From an uncultured Pelagibacteraceae bacterium (GTDB lineage Bacteria > Pseudomonadota > Alphaproteobacteria > Pelagibacterales > AG-422-B15): DNA of 64,000 nt. The notes under the pieces are model-generated. The model ran no database searches. It was given only the letters and a program-made list of their open reading frames with translations, and was not told the DNA's origin. Shown piece by piece: positions 29,276 through 36,976 of this stretch; positions within the stretch are counted from its first letter, which is position 1; each line of letters opens with the position of its first letter. Position numbers and translations under genes: made by a program. Where the stretch lies: NCBI GenBank assembly GCA_902523455.1, contig CABYZG010000007.1:25739-89738 (forward strand). Reading direction: 5' to 3'.

Positions 29276-29494
29276 ATGAAATTGTTTCAAGTCCATACAG
29301 GTTTTTATGATCCTAATATTTCAGATGGCTTTTACGAAGGGCACACCAATATCTTTGTCTGCGCGAAAGATGAAAAAGAAGCTCGAAAAAAAGTAAAAGA
29401 AAAAGAAGAATATAAGAAATTTAAGATGCACATTGATGGTATTCAGGAAATAACTATCGTTGATGACTATAAAGTTGAGCTAAATAAAATTTAG
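29276..29494 (+). CDS. DUF1543-like small protein
   Basis: 72 residues, cytosolic, with a basic, lysine-rich middle. The order MKLFQVHTGFY, EGHTNIFVCAKDEKEARKKVK and HIDGIQEITIVDDYKVEL resembles the DUF1543 family (short strand, E-x-H, helix, then HID...VDxYKV). No function is known. No Shine-Dalgarno precedes the ATG, which lies very close to the divergent DUF2256 start. The 3' end overlaps the opposing esterase gene by 4 nt. Confidence 0.7.
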   Translation: MKLFQVHTGFYDPNISDGFYEGHTNIFVCAKDEKEARKKVKEKEEYKKFKMHIDGIQEITIVDDYKVELNKI

Positions 29495-31335
29495 GCTCTA
29501 GTGCACTTACCGCTCATAAAGGTTCTATAAATTTCATCCACTTCCTCGTCAGTAAGAGTTGTTCTATTAAACATTTTATCAATTATATTGCACTTTTGAT
29601 CAACAGTTATGCTCTCACTAGATATTCCTTGAAGAATTGAATTTGCCGATAAAGTATTATTAAACATTGCAATGCCCTTATCGTTAACAGAGTCAAATAC
29701 GATAAACCTTTCGTTGTTATTTAATTTATTCCACGGTTTCCACTCGGTAGACATATCATATGGGGCGCTATTTGGATTCCCATCGTAAGCAAAATTTACC
29801 CAATATTGTCCCATTTTTGTAGAGAGCTCTAAGTCAGTGAACCTGTTATTTTCACTATACATTATGTCATTTATCGCATCAGAGCTCTCGCCTAATAAAC
29901 CATCTGATTTAAAAATAAATGCTAACTCCATTCCATGTGCAGCGCCTAGTAGATTGGGCAAATCAACACCTAAATAGACATTTTGTTCATCCCAATCAAA
30001 TCGATAAGCATATACTTTTGATTTTTTGTAATTTGATGTAAAGTTTGAAGGCAGATCTACTGCCCCATATTTCCATGACTCTGCCATGTATTTAGCGTAG
30101 GTATCATAATACTTTGGATCTTTGGGTTTTACATATAAATCAAGATATTCTGAGATTGGACTTAAAAAAGATAATGGCCTATTTACATATTCATCGTTCA
30201 TAAACATAAACAGTTTATCTTCATCTCGTGTCGAACCAAATATCATAGGTTTATCGTGCATTTCCCCATCCCTATAAGCTCCATAAATTCCCTTATATGG
30301 GATTACTACTCCATCAGGTATTACATTTGGAACATCAATTAATCCAGCTGCATCAGGTCTTGGCCTATAATATGATATAATATCTTTTGCATCTGCAGTT
30401 CTTAAAAGGTCAACAGAAAGCGTCTGATTGCTCATGAAATTTGAAATTTCCTCATCAGATATTGATTTGTTCTTTGATTTAATTAAGTGACTTAATAAAC
30501 TTTTTGATCCTGCTCTTTCATTATTTTCTGCAAACTCTAATGAGTCTGAGCCGAGATAACCGCTTTGACTAATTCCTCTTTGAAATAAGTCCTCACTTAA
30601 AGGTGAAGTCATAAGTGAAATTACATTTCTTGCTCCAGCAGACTCACCAAATATGGTAATGTTATTTGGGTCACCATTAAAATTTGAAATATTCTCATTA
30701 ACCCACTTAAGTGATTTTATAATATCAAGAGTTCCAAAATTTGCACTTTGATCAAGTTCATTATCTGAGTCTTCATTTAAACCGCTGAAGGCAAACCATC
30801 CAAAAGGACCTAATCTATAGTTTGTTGTGACTAAAATTACATCATGTTCCATTATGAAATCGCCTGAAGTATACAAGTTTGAAGCTGAATAACCCCATGT
30901 ATTTCCACCTCCGTGTATCCAAAACATGACTGGCAATTTCTTTTTACTGTTGTATGCCTTTTCTGACAGATAAATATTTAAATAAAGACAGTCCTCAGAT
31001 CCAATTATTGAACCTCCCTCAATACCGTCCATTGAGTCATAAAAATTACTAACTTGCATACATCGATTAGGTAAGGTTTTAGCTTCAAATGTATCAGGCA
31101 TCAGATCTAATTCTCTTGGAGCTTTCCATCTTAAGTCATCAACTGGAGGCTTTGCAAAGGGAATGCCGACAAAAGAAATAGTTTTTGAACCATCTTTTTC
31201 TTTTGCTACAGATCCAATAAAGTTAGTGTTTTTGGATTTTAATTTATAAATCTGATCTTCTGCTAAACTTATATTCAAACTGAATGTAAGAAAAAATATT
31301 AGAAGAGATGATATTTTAATTACTTTCTGCAACAT
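29491..31335 (-). CDS. Secreted carboxylesterase, type B (para-nitrobenzyl esterase/cholinesterase family)
   Basis: Alpha/beta-hydrolase of 614 residues with a signal peptide (hydrophobic core about 8-23, cleavage near SLAED). The oxyanion hole is HGGG at 141-144 and the nucleophile S232 in FGESAGA. A candidate acid is the glutamate of GSTRDED near residue 355 and the histidine is in AAHGMELAF near 470. SEDCLYLNIY near 113 is the standard family signature. It should hydrolyse carboxylic esters in the periplasm or outside; the natural substrate is unknown. Its start overlaps the end of nnr by 20 nt, so the two are coupled although functionally unrelated. Confidence 0.92.
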   Translation of the reverse strand: MLQKVIKISSLLIFFLTFSLNISLAEDQIYKLKSKNTNFIGSVAKEKDGSKTISFVGIPFAKPPVDDLRWKAPRELDLMPDTFEAKTLPNRCMQVSNFYDSMDGIEGGSIIGSEDCLYLNIYLSEKAYNSKKKLPVMFWIHGGGNTWGYSASNLYTSGDFIMEHDVILVTTNYRLGPFGWFAFSGLNEDSDNELDQSANFGTLDIIKSLKWVNENISNFNGDPNNITIFGESAGARNVISLMTSPLSEDLFQRGISQSGYLGSDSLEFAENNERAGSKSLLSHLIKSKNKSISDEEISNFMSNQTLSVDLLRTADAKDIISYYRPRPDAAGLIDVPNVIPDGVVIPYKGIYGAYRDGEMHDKPMIFGSTRDEDKLFMFMNDEYVNRPLSFLSPISEYLDLYVKPKDPKYYDTYAKYMAESWKYGAVDLPSNFTSNYKKSKVYAYRFDWDEQNVYLGVDLPNLLGAAHGMELAFIFKSDGLLGESSDAINDIMYSENNRFTDLELSTKMGQYWVNFAYDGNPNSAPYDMSTEWKPWNKLNNNERFIVFDSVNDKGIAMFNNTLSANSILQGISSESITVDQKCNIIDKMFNRTTLTDEEVDEIYRTFMSGKCTRA

Positions 31336-32803
31336 ACGAATGCAGCTTTTTAATCATCAGGGGGATGTTGTCAATAAGATCCTCTGCAATTAGCCCCGGA
31401 CCTATCATTTCTCCAAGTTTTGAGTGAATATATGCTCCAGCGCAAGCCGCATCAAAAGCATTCATCTTATTATCTCCAACAAGTGAAGAAATGATTCCAG
31501 CAAGAACATCGCCTGATCCTGCGGTTGCTAGATATGGAGCTTCGCTTACATTTATTACAACATTACCTTCAGGGTCAGCAATAACTGTATCAGCGCCTTT
31601 GAGTAAAACTATACTGCCTGCTAATTTGGCTGCCTCAACACACTTGAGCACTTTATCTTCCATTAACGCAATACCTTCACCAAATAGTCTTTTAAATTCA
31701 CCTTCATGAGGTGTGAGTATTGTATGCGGATAAGTATCAATAAATAATTCTTTTGGATTATTTTCAAAACATGTAATTGCGTCTGCATCAATTACACAAT
31801 GATCCACAAAAGCCAGTGCCATTAAAGTTCTAGCTTTAGTCTCGTCGTTTACTCCATTTCCAGGACCTATGAGGACACTTGAAACTCTTTTGTCTTTTAA
31901 AAGTTTTTGGAAATCGTTTTTTTCTTTTATCACTGATAGCAATTCAACTGAGATTTGTGGTTCTAATATTTTTGCTGTTTCTTCATCGCAGACCATTGTT
32001 ACTGCTCCTGCCCCAACGCGCATAGCTGATCGACCGGCTAATCGAGCTGCTCCAGTTTGAAATTGAGGACCAGTATTAATTACAAGCATTCCTCTTGAAT
32101 ATTTATGATCACTTGAAACTGGAAATGGAAAATTTTTAATCCATAATGATGGATCATTTTTTTTTATATTCGGCATGATTTTATCAAATACGTTTTTTTT
32201 AATTCCAATATCCTCAACTACTATTTCTCCACAATATTTTTTTCCAGGATACAAATAATGACATTTTTTTTTATTAAAAAAAGTAATTGTTTTTGAAGCT
32301 TTAAAAGCTTCTCCAAGAACAGCAGAAGTATCGCCATTAATGCCAGATGGAATATCTACGGAGAAAACATCTAATTTAGATTGATTAATTTTACTAACTA
32401 AAGAACTTAAATCATTTGACATTGTTCTTGATAACCCAGTACCAAACAAAGCGTCAACTACATAACAATAATTTGATAAACTTCTAATTTTGGAAACAAA
32501 TAATGATTTATTAAGTTTTTGTTTATAATGTAAATTGTCATTACTTTCCTTGGCTTTACTTATAGGGCAATAAATATCAATTTCCATACCTTGCTTTAAA
32601 AGAAGGTCAGCTGCAACATAGCCATCGCCACCGTTATTTCCCGGACCACAAATAAAGAGCGCCCTTTCACCTCTTTGAACAGGAAGATTGTTGAAAACTT
32701 TCTTTCCTGCGTTAAACATCAGATCCAAACTAGAAATACCAGATTCAATAGTTAAAAGGTCGGCCTTTGCCATTTCTTTGTTACTAAGGATGTATTGAGT
32801 CAT
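31316..32803 (-). CDS. nnr: Bifunctional NAD(P)H-hydrate epimerase / ADP-dependent dehydratase
   Basis: Repairs damaged NADHX and NADPHX. The N-terminal YjeF_N domain (about 1-205) carries CGPGNNGGDGYVAA near 52 and DALFGTG near 114. The C-terminal ribokinase-like domain (about 225-490) has LIGPGNG near 310, HEGEFKRLF near 368 and the catalytic signature TAGSGDVLAGIISSL near 430. At 495 residues it is a normal fused enzyme. In many alphaproteobacteria nnr lies directly beside glnB, as here, where the two are divergent and 172 bp apart. Confidence 0.95.
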   Translation of the reverse strand: MTQYILSNKEMAKADLLTIESGISSLDLMFNAGKKVFNNLPVQRGERALFICGPGNNGGDGYVAADLLLKQGMEIDIYCPISKAKESNDNLHYKQKLNKSLFVSKIRSLSNYCYVVDALFGTGLSRTMSNDLSSLVSKINQSKLDVFSVDIPSGINGDTSAVLGEAFKASKTITFFNKKKCHYLYPGKKYCGEIVVEDIGIKKNVFDKIMPNIKKNDPSLWIKNFPFPVSSDHKYSRGMLVINTGPQFQTGAARLAGRSAMRVGAGAVTMVCDEETAKILEPQISVELLSVIKEKNDFQKLLKDKRVSSVLIGPGNGVNDETKARTLMALAFVDHCVIDADAITCFENNPKELFIDTYPHTILTPHEGEFKRLFGEGIALMEDKVLKCVEAAKLAGSIVLLKGADTVIADPEGNVVINVSEAPYLATAGSGDVLAGIISSLVGDNKMNAFDAACAGAYIHSKLGEMIGPGLIAEDLIDNIPLMIKKLHSYVAESN

Positions 32804-32975
32804 TTATTAGAGATCGCCTATAAGTGTATGTTTTAAATAAAGATAAGTAAAATTTACCTCTACTTGTAATTAAATCTATATGTCAATTTGGCATAAAAAC
32901 ATTATATATACATTCTATCATTAATTTTAACTTCTTTCAGAAAATTAATGTATAAAACTTAAGAGTTAGCTCAAT

Positions 32976-33311
32976 ATGAAAAAAATCGAAGCTGTCATAA
33001 AGCCATTTAAGATAGATGATGTAAAAGAAGCACTTGAAAAAGTTGGGGTGCGTGGGATCACTATATCTGAAGCCAAAGGCTTAGGCAGACAAAGAGGTTT
33101 TACTGAAGTTAACACTGGTGTTGAATATGGTGATTTTCTTCCGAAAATTAGATTAGAAATAATCTTACAAGATGATCTTGTCGATACGGCCGTCGAAGCG
33201 ATTAGGGCTTCAGCAAACACAAATCGTATTGGTGATGGTAAAATATTTGTTTCGAACGTTGAAACAGTTATGAGAATTCGTACAGGCGAGACTGGTTCGG
33301 ACGCATTATAA
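32976..33311 (+). CDS. glnB: PII nitrogen-regulatory protein with shortened T-loop
   Basis: Trimeric sensor of 2-oxoglutarate, ATP/ADP and, through uridylylation, glutamine. At 111 residues it is one shorter than E. coli GlnB. The start MKKIEAVIKPFKIDDVKEAL, the ATP-binding GDGKIFVSNVETVMRIRTGE and the Q39-containing GLGRQRGFTE are conserved. In the T-loop the usual TELYRGAEYMVDFLPK reads TEVNTGVEYGDFLPK: Y46 is replaced by N, Y51 is kept, and one residue is deleted after Y51. It is followed 21 nt later by glnII and then glnA, so it belongs to the glutamine synthetase operon. Confidence 0.95.
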   Translation: MKKIEAVIKPFKIDDVKEALEKVGVRGITISEAKGLGRQRGFTEVNTGVEYGDFLPKIRLEIILQDDLVDTAVEAIRASANTNRIGDGKIFVSNVETVMRIRTGETGSDAL

Positions 33312-33332
33312 ACTTAATTCAGGGAGAAATTA

Positions 33333-34313
33333 ATGTCAGATATGAAAACTTATGAATACATATGGCTTGATGGTTATACACCAGAGCCTTTTATGAGAAG
33401 TAAAGTAAAAGCAACCGAAGAAAAATCAGCACCAGACTGGTCATTTGATGGTTCATCTACTCAACAAGCAGAGGGAGGAAGCTCAGACTGTCTTCTTCTT
33501 CCTGTTCAAACTTATTCTAATCCAAATGGACACGATATAGTGATGACACAGGTACAGGCTGCAGACCATACAACTCATCCATCAAACTTTAGAGCTGCGG
33601 CAGCGGAAGTTGTTACTGACGAATGGTGGTTTGGTTTTGAACAAGAATTCTTTTTAACTGACGCTAAAACTGGTGAACCACTTGGCTGGGAAGACGGCAC
33701 ACCAAGAGAGCAGGGTGAATTTTATTGTGGCGTTGGAGCGGGCAATGTTGTTGGTAGAGCGATATCAGATGCACATCTAAAAGCTTGTATTGATCTTGGG
33801 ATTACACTTACTGGAACTAATGCAGAAGTTGCACTTGGCCAATGGGAATATCAATGCTTTGGAAAAGGAATAAAGGCTGCTGACGACTTATGGGTAAGTC
33901 GATATTTACTCATGAAAACTGCTGAGGAACATGGCGTCGGAGTGAACTTTCACCCAAAACCAAAAACTGGCGATTGGAATGGTTCTGGCATGCACACTAA
34001 TTTTTCTAATGAACAAATGAGATCCTCTGGATCAGAAGAATTATTTACATCAATGTGTGACAAACTTGGAAAGGTTCATGAAGAAGGTATTGCAGCTTAT
34101 GGATCAGACAATAATATGAGGCTTACTGGACTTCACGAGACGCAAAGTATCGATAAATTTTCATATGGTGTAAGTGATAGAGGTGCTAGTATACGTATTC
34201 CAGTTTATACTGTTGAACATAATTGGAATGGGTATCTTGAAGATAGAAGGCCAGCATCGAATGCTGATCCATACAAAATTGTAGCACATATAGTTGGGAC
34301 TTTGACTAAATAA
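33333..34313 (+). CDS. glnII: Glutamine synthetase type II (eukaryote-like GSII)
   Basis: Makes glutamine from glutamate, ammonia and ATP. The 326 residues match GSII: YIWLDGYTPEPF at the start, WSFDGSSTQQAEGGSSD near 31, WFGFEQEFFL near 92, GEFYCGVGAGNV near 126, the ATP-site GSGMHTNFSN near 222 and LEDRRPASNADPY near the end. GSII forms decamers, is not adenylylated and occurs in rhizobia and some other bacteria. It has a strong ribosome site (AGGGAGAAATT) and lies between glnB and a separate GSI gene. Confidence 0.96.
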   Translation: MSDMKTYEYIWLDGYTPEPFMRSKVKATEEKSAPDWSFDGSSTQQAEGGSSDCLLLPVQTYSNPNGHDIVMTQVQAADHTTHPSNFRAAAAEVVTDEWWFGFEQEFFLTDAKTGEPLGWEDGTPREQGEFYCGVGAGNVVGRAISDAHLKACIDLGITLTGTNAEVALGQWEYQCFGKGIKAADDLWVSRYLLMKTAEEHGVGVNFHPKPKTGDWNGSGMHTNFSNEQMRSSGSEELFTSMCDKLGKVHEEGIAAYGSDNNMRLTGLHETQSIDKFSYGVSDRGASIRIPVYTVEHNWNGYLEDRRPASNADPYKIVAHIVGTLTK

Positions 34314-34334
34314 ATTCCATAATTAGGGGATCAT

Positions 34335-35744
34335 ATGGGTACTGCGAACGAAGTACTAAAAAAATTTAAAAATGGTGAAGTCAAGTATCTCGATTTGAGA
34401 TTTACTGACCCAAAAGGGAAGCTTCAACATTTGACAATGGATGGTACAGCAGTAGACGATGATCTCCTAAACAGCGGCGTCTTCTTTGATGGATCCTCTA
34501 TTTCGGGATGGAAGGCTATTAATGAATCTGACATGGTGCTTAAGCCAGATCTGTCCACAACAGTGATGGATCCTTTTACAGCACAACCAACTTTAATTGT
34601 TTTTTGCGATGTTCTCGATGCAGTTTCAAAAAAACCATATGAGAGAGATCCAAGAGGAACTGCAAGAAAAGCAGAAGAGTATGTCAAAGCAAGTGGAATT
34701 GGCGATAAAATATATATGGGCCCGGAAGCAGAGTTTTTTATATTTGATGATGTAAAATTTCAAGTTGATATGAACAAATCAATGTTTGAAATTGATAGTA
34801 CTGAAGGCCCATATAATTCTGGACGCTCTTATGAAAGCGGCAACTTAGCACACAGACCAGGTGTAAAAGGAGGATATTTTCCTGTACCGCCTGTTGATAG
34901 CGCACAAGATATAAGAACAGAGTTTCTTGAAGAATTAAAAAATTTAGGACTAAAGATGGAAAAACATCATCATGAAGTTGCTCCCAGTCAACATGAATTA
35001 GGACTGAAATTTGATACTTTACTAAAACAGGGCGATGCTATGCAGCTTTATAAGTATGGCGTACACATGGTCGCAAATGCATTTGGTAAAACTGCCACAT
35101 TCATGCCTAAGCCAGTTAAAGGCGATAATGGAACTGGAATGCATACACACCAATCCATATGGAAAAATGGCGAACCTCTATTTGCGGGAGATAAATATGC
35201 AGGCTTATCCGAGATGGCATTGCACTACATTGGTGGGATCATAAAACATGGAAGAGCGCTTAACGCGTTTACGAATGCTAGCACAAATAGTTATAAGAGA
35301 CTTATACCAGGATTCGAAGCTCCTGTGATACTTGTATACTCAGCAAGAAACAGATCCGCCTCATGTCGTATACCTGTTTCAGATAATCCTAAAGGAAAAA
35401 GAGTTGAAGTAAGGTTTCCAGATCCTTCGGCAAATCCTTATTTAGCATTTTCAGCAATGCTTATGGCTGGGATGGACGGTATTAAAAACAAAATTGATCC
35501 AGGAAATGCTGCAGATGAAGATCTTTATGAATTACCAGAGGAAGAGGTTAAAAAATTACCTACAGTTTGTGGTTCTCTCAGAGAGGCACTTGAGGCAGTG
35601 GCCGAAGATAGGGCTTTTTTAACTGAAGGTGGAGTATTCACTGATGACCAAATTGATGCATATATAGACCTGAAAATGGAAGATGTATATGATCTAGAAC
35701 ACTCTCCTCACCCTATTGAATACAAAAACTATTTTAGTGTGTGA
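34335..35744 (+). CDS. glnA: Glutamine synthetase type I
   Basis: Dodecameric GSI of 469 residues. DGSSISGWKAI lies near 52, metal and ATP motifs GPEAEFFIFDD near 129, KHHHEVAPSQHELG near 208, NGTGMHTHQS near 262 and RNRSASCRIP near 338. The adenylylation tyrosine is kept in EDLYELPEEE (near 396), so control by GlnE-type adenylyltransferase is possible. The start is 21 nt after glnII with an AGGGGAT ribosome site. Together with GlnB and GSII the cell has two isozymes in one operon. Confidence 0.98.
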   Translation: MGTANEVLKKFKNGEVKYLDLRFTDPKGKLQHLTMDGTAVDDDLLNSGVFFDGSSISGWKAINESDMVLKPDLSTTVMDPFTAQPTLIVFCDVLDAVSKKPYERDPRGTARKAEEYVKASGIGDKIYMGPEAEFFIFDDVKFQVDMNKSMFEIDSTEGPYNSGRSYESGNLAHRPGVKGGYFPVPPVDSAQDIRTEFLEELKNLGLKMEKHHHEVAPSQHELGLKFDTLLKQGDAMQLYKYGVHMVANAFGKTATFMPKPVKGDNGTGMHTHQSIWKNGEPLFAGDKYAGLSEMALHYIGGIIKHGRALNAFTNASTNSYKRLIPGFEAPVILVYSARNRSASCRIPVSDNPKGKRVEVRFPDPSANPYLAFSAMLMAGMDGIKNKIDPGNAADEDLYELPEEEVKKLPTVCGSLREALEAVAEDRAFLTEGGVFTDDQIDAYIDLKMEDVYDLEHSPHPIEYKNYFSV

Positions 35745-35761
35745 CAATTAGTTAAATTCTA

Positions 35762-35774
35762 AAAGGTGACCTTT
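35762..35774. promoter_or_regulatory. Palindromic operator candidate upstream of the acyl-CoA dehydrogenase gene
   Basis: AAAGGTGACCTTT is a perfect 6+6 bp palindrome around one central base, 11 bp before the extended -10 that serves the next gene, overlapping where a -35 would lie. The position suits a repressor or activator site. Confidence 0.4.
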
Positions 35775-35784
35775 GTAAATAAAA

Positions 35785-35793
35785 TGCTATAAA
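35785..35793 (+). promoter_or_regulatory. Extended -10 promoter; probable leaderless acyl-CoA dehydrogenase mRNA
   Basis: TGCTATAAA forms an extended -10 ending 7 nt before the ATG at 35801. Transcription should start at or within a base or two of the start codon, and no Shine-Dalgarno is present. Confidence 0.5.
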
Positions 35794-35800
35794 TAGTAAA

Positions 35801-36976
35801 ATGGAATTAACAACAGAACACGAAGAATTAAAGAGATCAGCTCTTAAATTCGTTGAAGATGAAATCAACCCCTATGTAGACGAGTGGGAAGAAAATGAAA
35901 TTTTCCCTGCTCATGAGCTATTCAAAAAATTAGGTGATCAAGGATTTCTTGGTGTAACTAAACCTGAAAAATACGGTGGATCTGGATTAGACTATTCATA
36001 TGGAGCAGTTCTTAATGAGGCATTGGCGCATATTAAATGCGGCGGTGTTCCAATGGCTATTGGTGTGCAGACAGATATGTCAACTCCAGCATTGGCGCGC
36101 TTCGGCAGCGAAGAGATATGTAATGAATTTTTAAAACCATCTATTACAGGAGATCTTGTTTCTTGCCTTGGTGTCTCTGAACCAAGTGCTGGTTCTGATG
36201 TGGCTGCTATTAAAACTCATGCGATTAAGGATGGCGATGATTACGTAATCAATGGATCAAAAATGTGGATTACAAATGGTACACAAGCAGACTGGATGTG
36301 TATGCTTGCAAATACTGAAAGTGACAATAAAAATAAACATTTAAATAAATCTCTTATATGCGTACCTCTTAAGGAAGATGGTAAAAGAACAAAAGGTGTA
36401 ACAATCAATCGTAAACTAAAAAAAATGGGTATGCATTCATCTGATACTGCTGAAATATTTTTTGACGATGTAAGAGTGCCAAAGAAAAATTTAGTCGGAG
36501 AAGAAGGTAAAGGCTTTATTTATCAAATGATGCAGTTTCAAGAGGAAAGGCTTTACGCAGCCATTGCTGGCTATACTGGCTGTGAATTAGCTATTAATGA
36601 GACTATTAATTATACAAGACAAAGAAAGACATTTGGTAAGCCAATTCTAGACAATCAGATTGTTCATTACAAACTTTCTGAGCTAATGACGGAGGTTGAA
36701 GCTTTAAAAGCTCTTACATGGAAAGGAATTGAGATTCATGTAAATGGTGGTGATTGCACAAAGCTAGCTTCAATGTCAAAGCTAAAAGCAACACGTCTTT
36801 CTAGAAAAGTTAACGATGAGTGCTTACAATATTGGGGTGGCATGGGTTATATGGATGAGTCACCTATTTCAAGAGCATATAGAGATGGACGTTTAGGCTC
36901 GATTGGCGGTGGATCAGATGAAGTAATGCTAGGCATTATTTCAAAATATCTTGACATTCTTCCAGGAAAAAATTAA
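35801..36976 (+). CDS. Acyl-CoA dehydrogenase, citronellyl-CoA dehydrogenase (AtuD)-like
   Basis: FAD enzyme that introduces a trans-2 double bond in acyl-CoA; 391 residues in the usual three-domain order. GVSEPSAGSDVAAIKT near 128 and WITNGTQADWMCML near 161 are the FAD and substrate loops, followed by RQRKTFGKPI near 275 and YMDESPISRAYRDGR near 352 with the likely catalytic glutamate. EINPYVDEWEENEIFP and GGVPMAIGVQTDMSTPAL resemble, from memory, the AtuD branch acting on citronellyl-CoA, but this cannot be proved here. It converges end to end with a carboxyltransferase gene, also AtuC-like. Confidence 0.88.
   Translation: MELTTEHEELKRSALKFVEDEINPYVDEWEENEIFPAHELFKKLGDQGFLGVTKPEKYGGSGLDYSYGAVLNEALAHIKCGGVPMAIGVQTDMSTPALARFGSEEICNEFLKPSITGDLVSCLGVSEPSAGSDVAAIKTHAIKDGDDYVINGSKMWITNGTQADWMCMLANTESDNKNKHLNKSLICVPLKEDGKRTKGVTINRKLKKMGMHSSDTAEIFFDDVRVPKKNLVGEEGKGFIYQMMQFQEERLYAAIAGYTGCELAINETINYTRQRKTFGKPILDNQIVHYKLSELMTEVEALKALTWKGIEIHVNGGDCTKLASMSKLKATRLSRKVNDECLQYWGGMGYMDESPISRAYRDGRLGSIGGGSDEVMLGIISKYLDILPGKN

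Noticed and set aside
32889..32910. Sigma-54 promoter upstream of glnB
   Set aside because: TTGGCAT resembles the -24 element but no TTGC-type -12 lies at the right distance.
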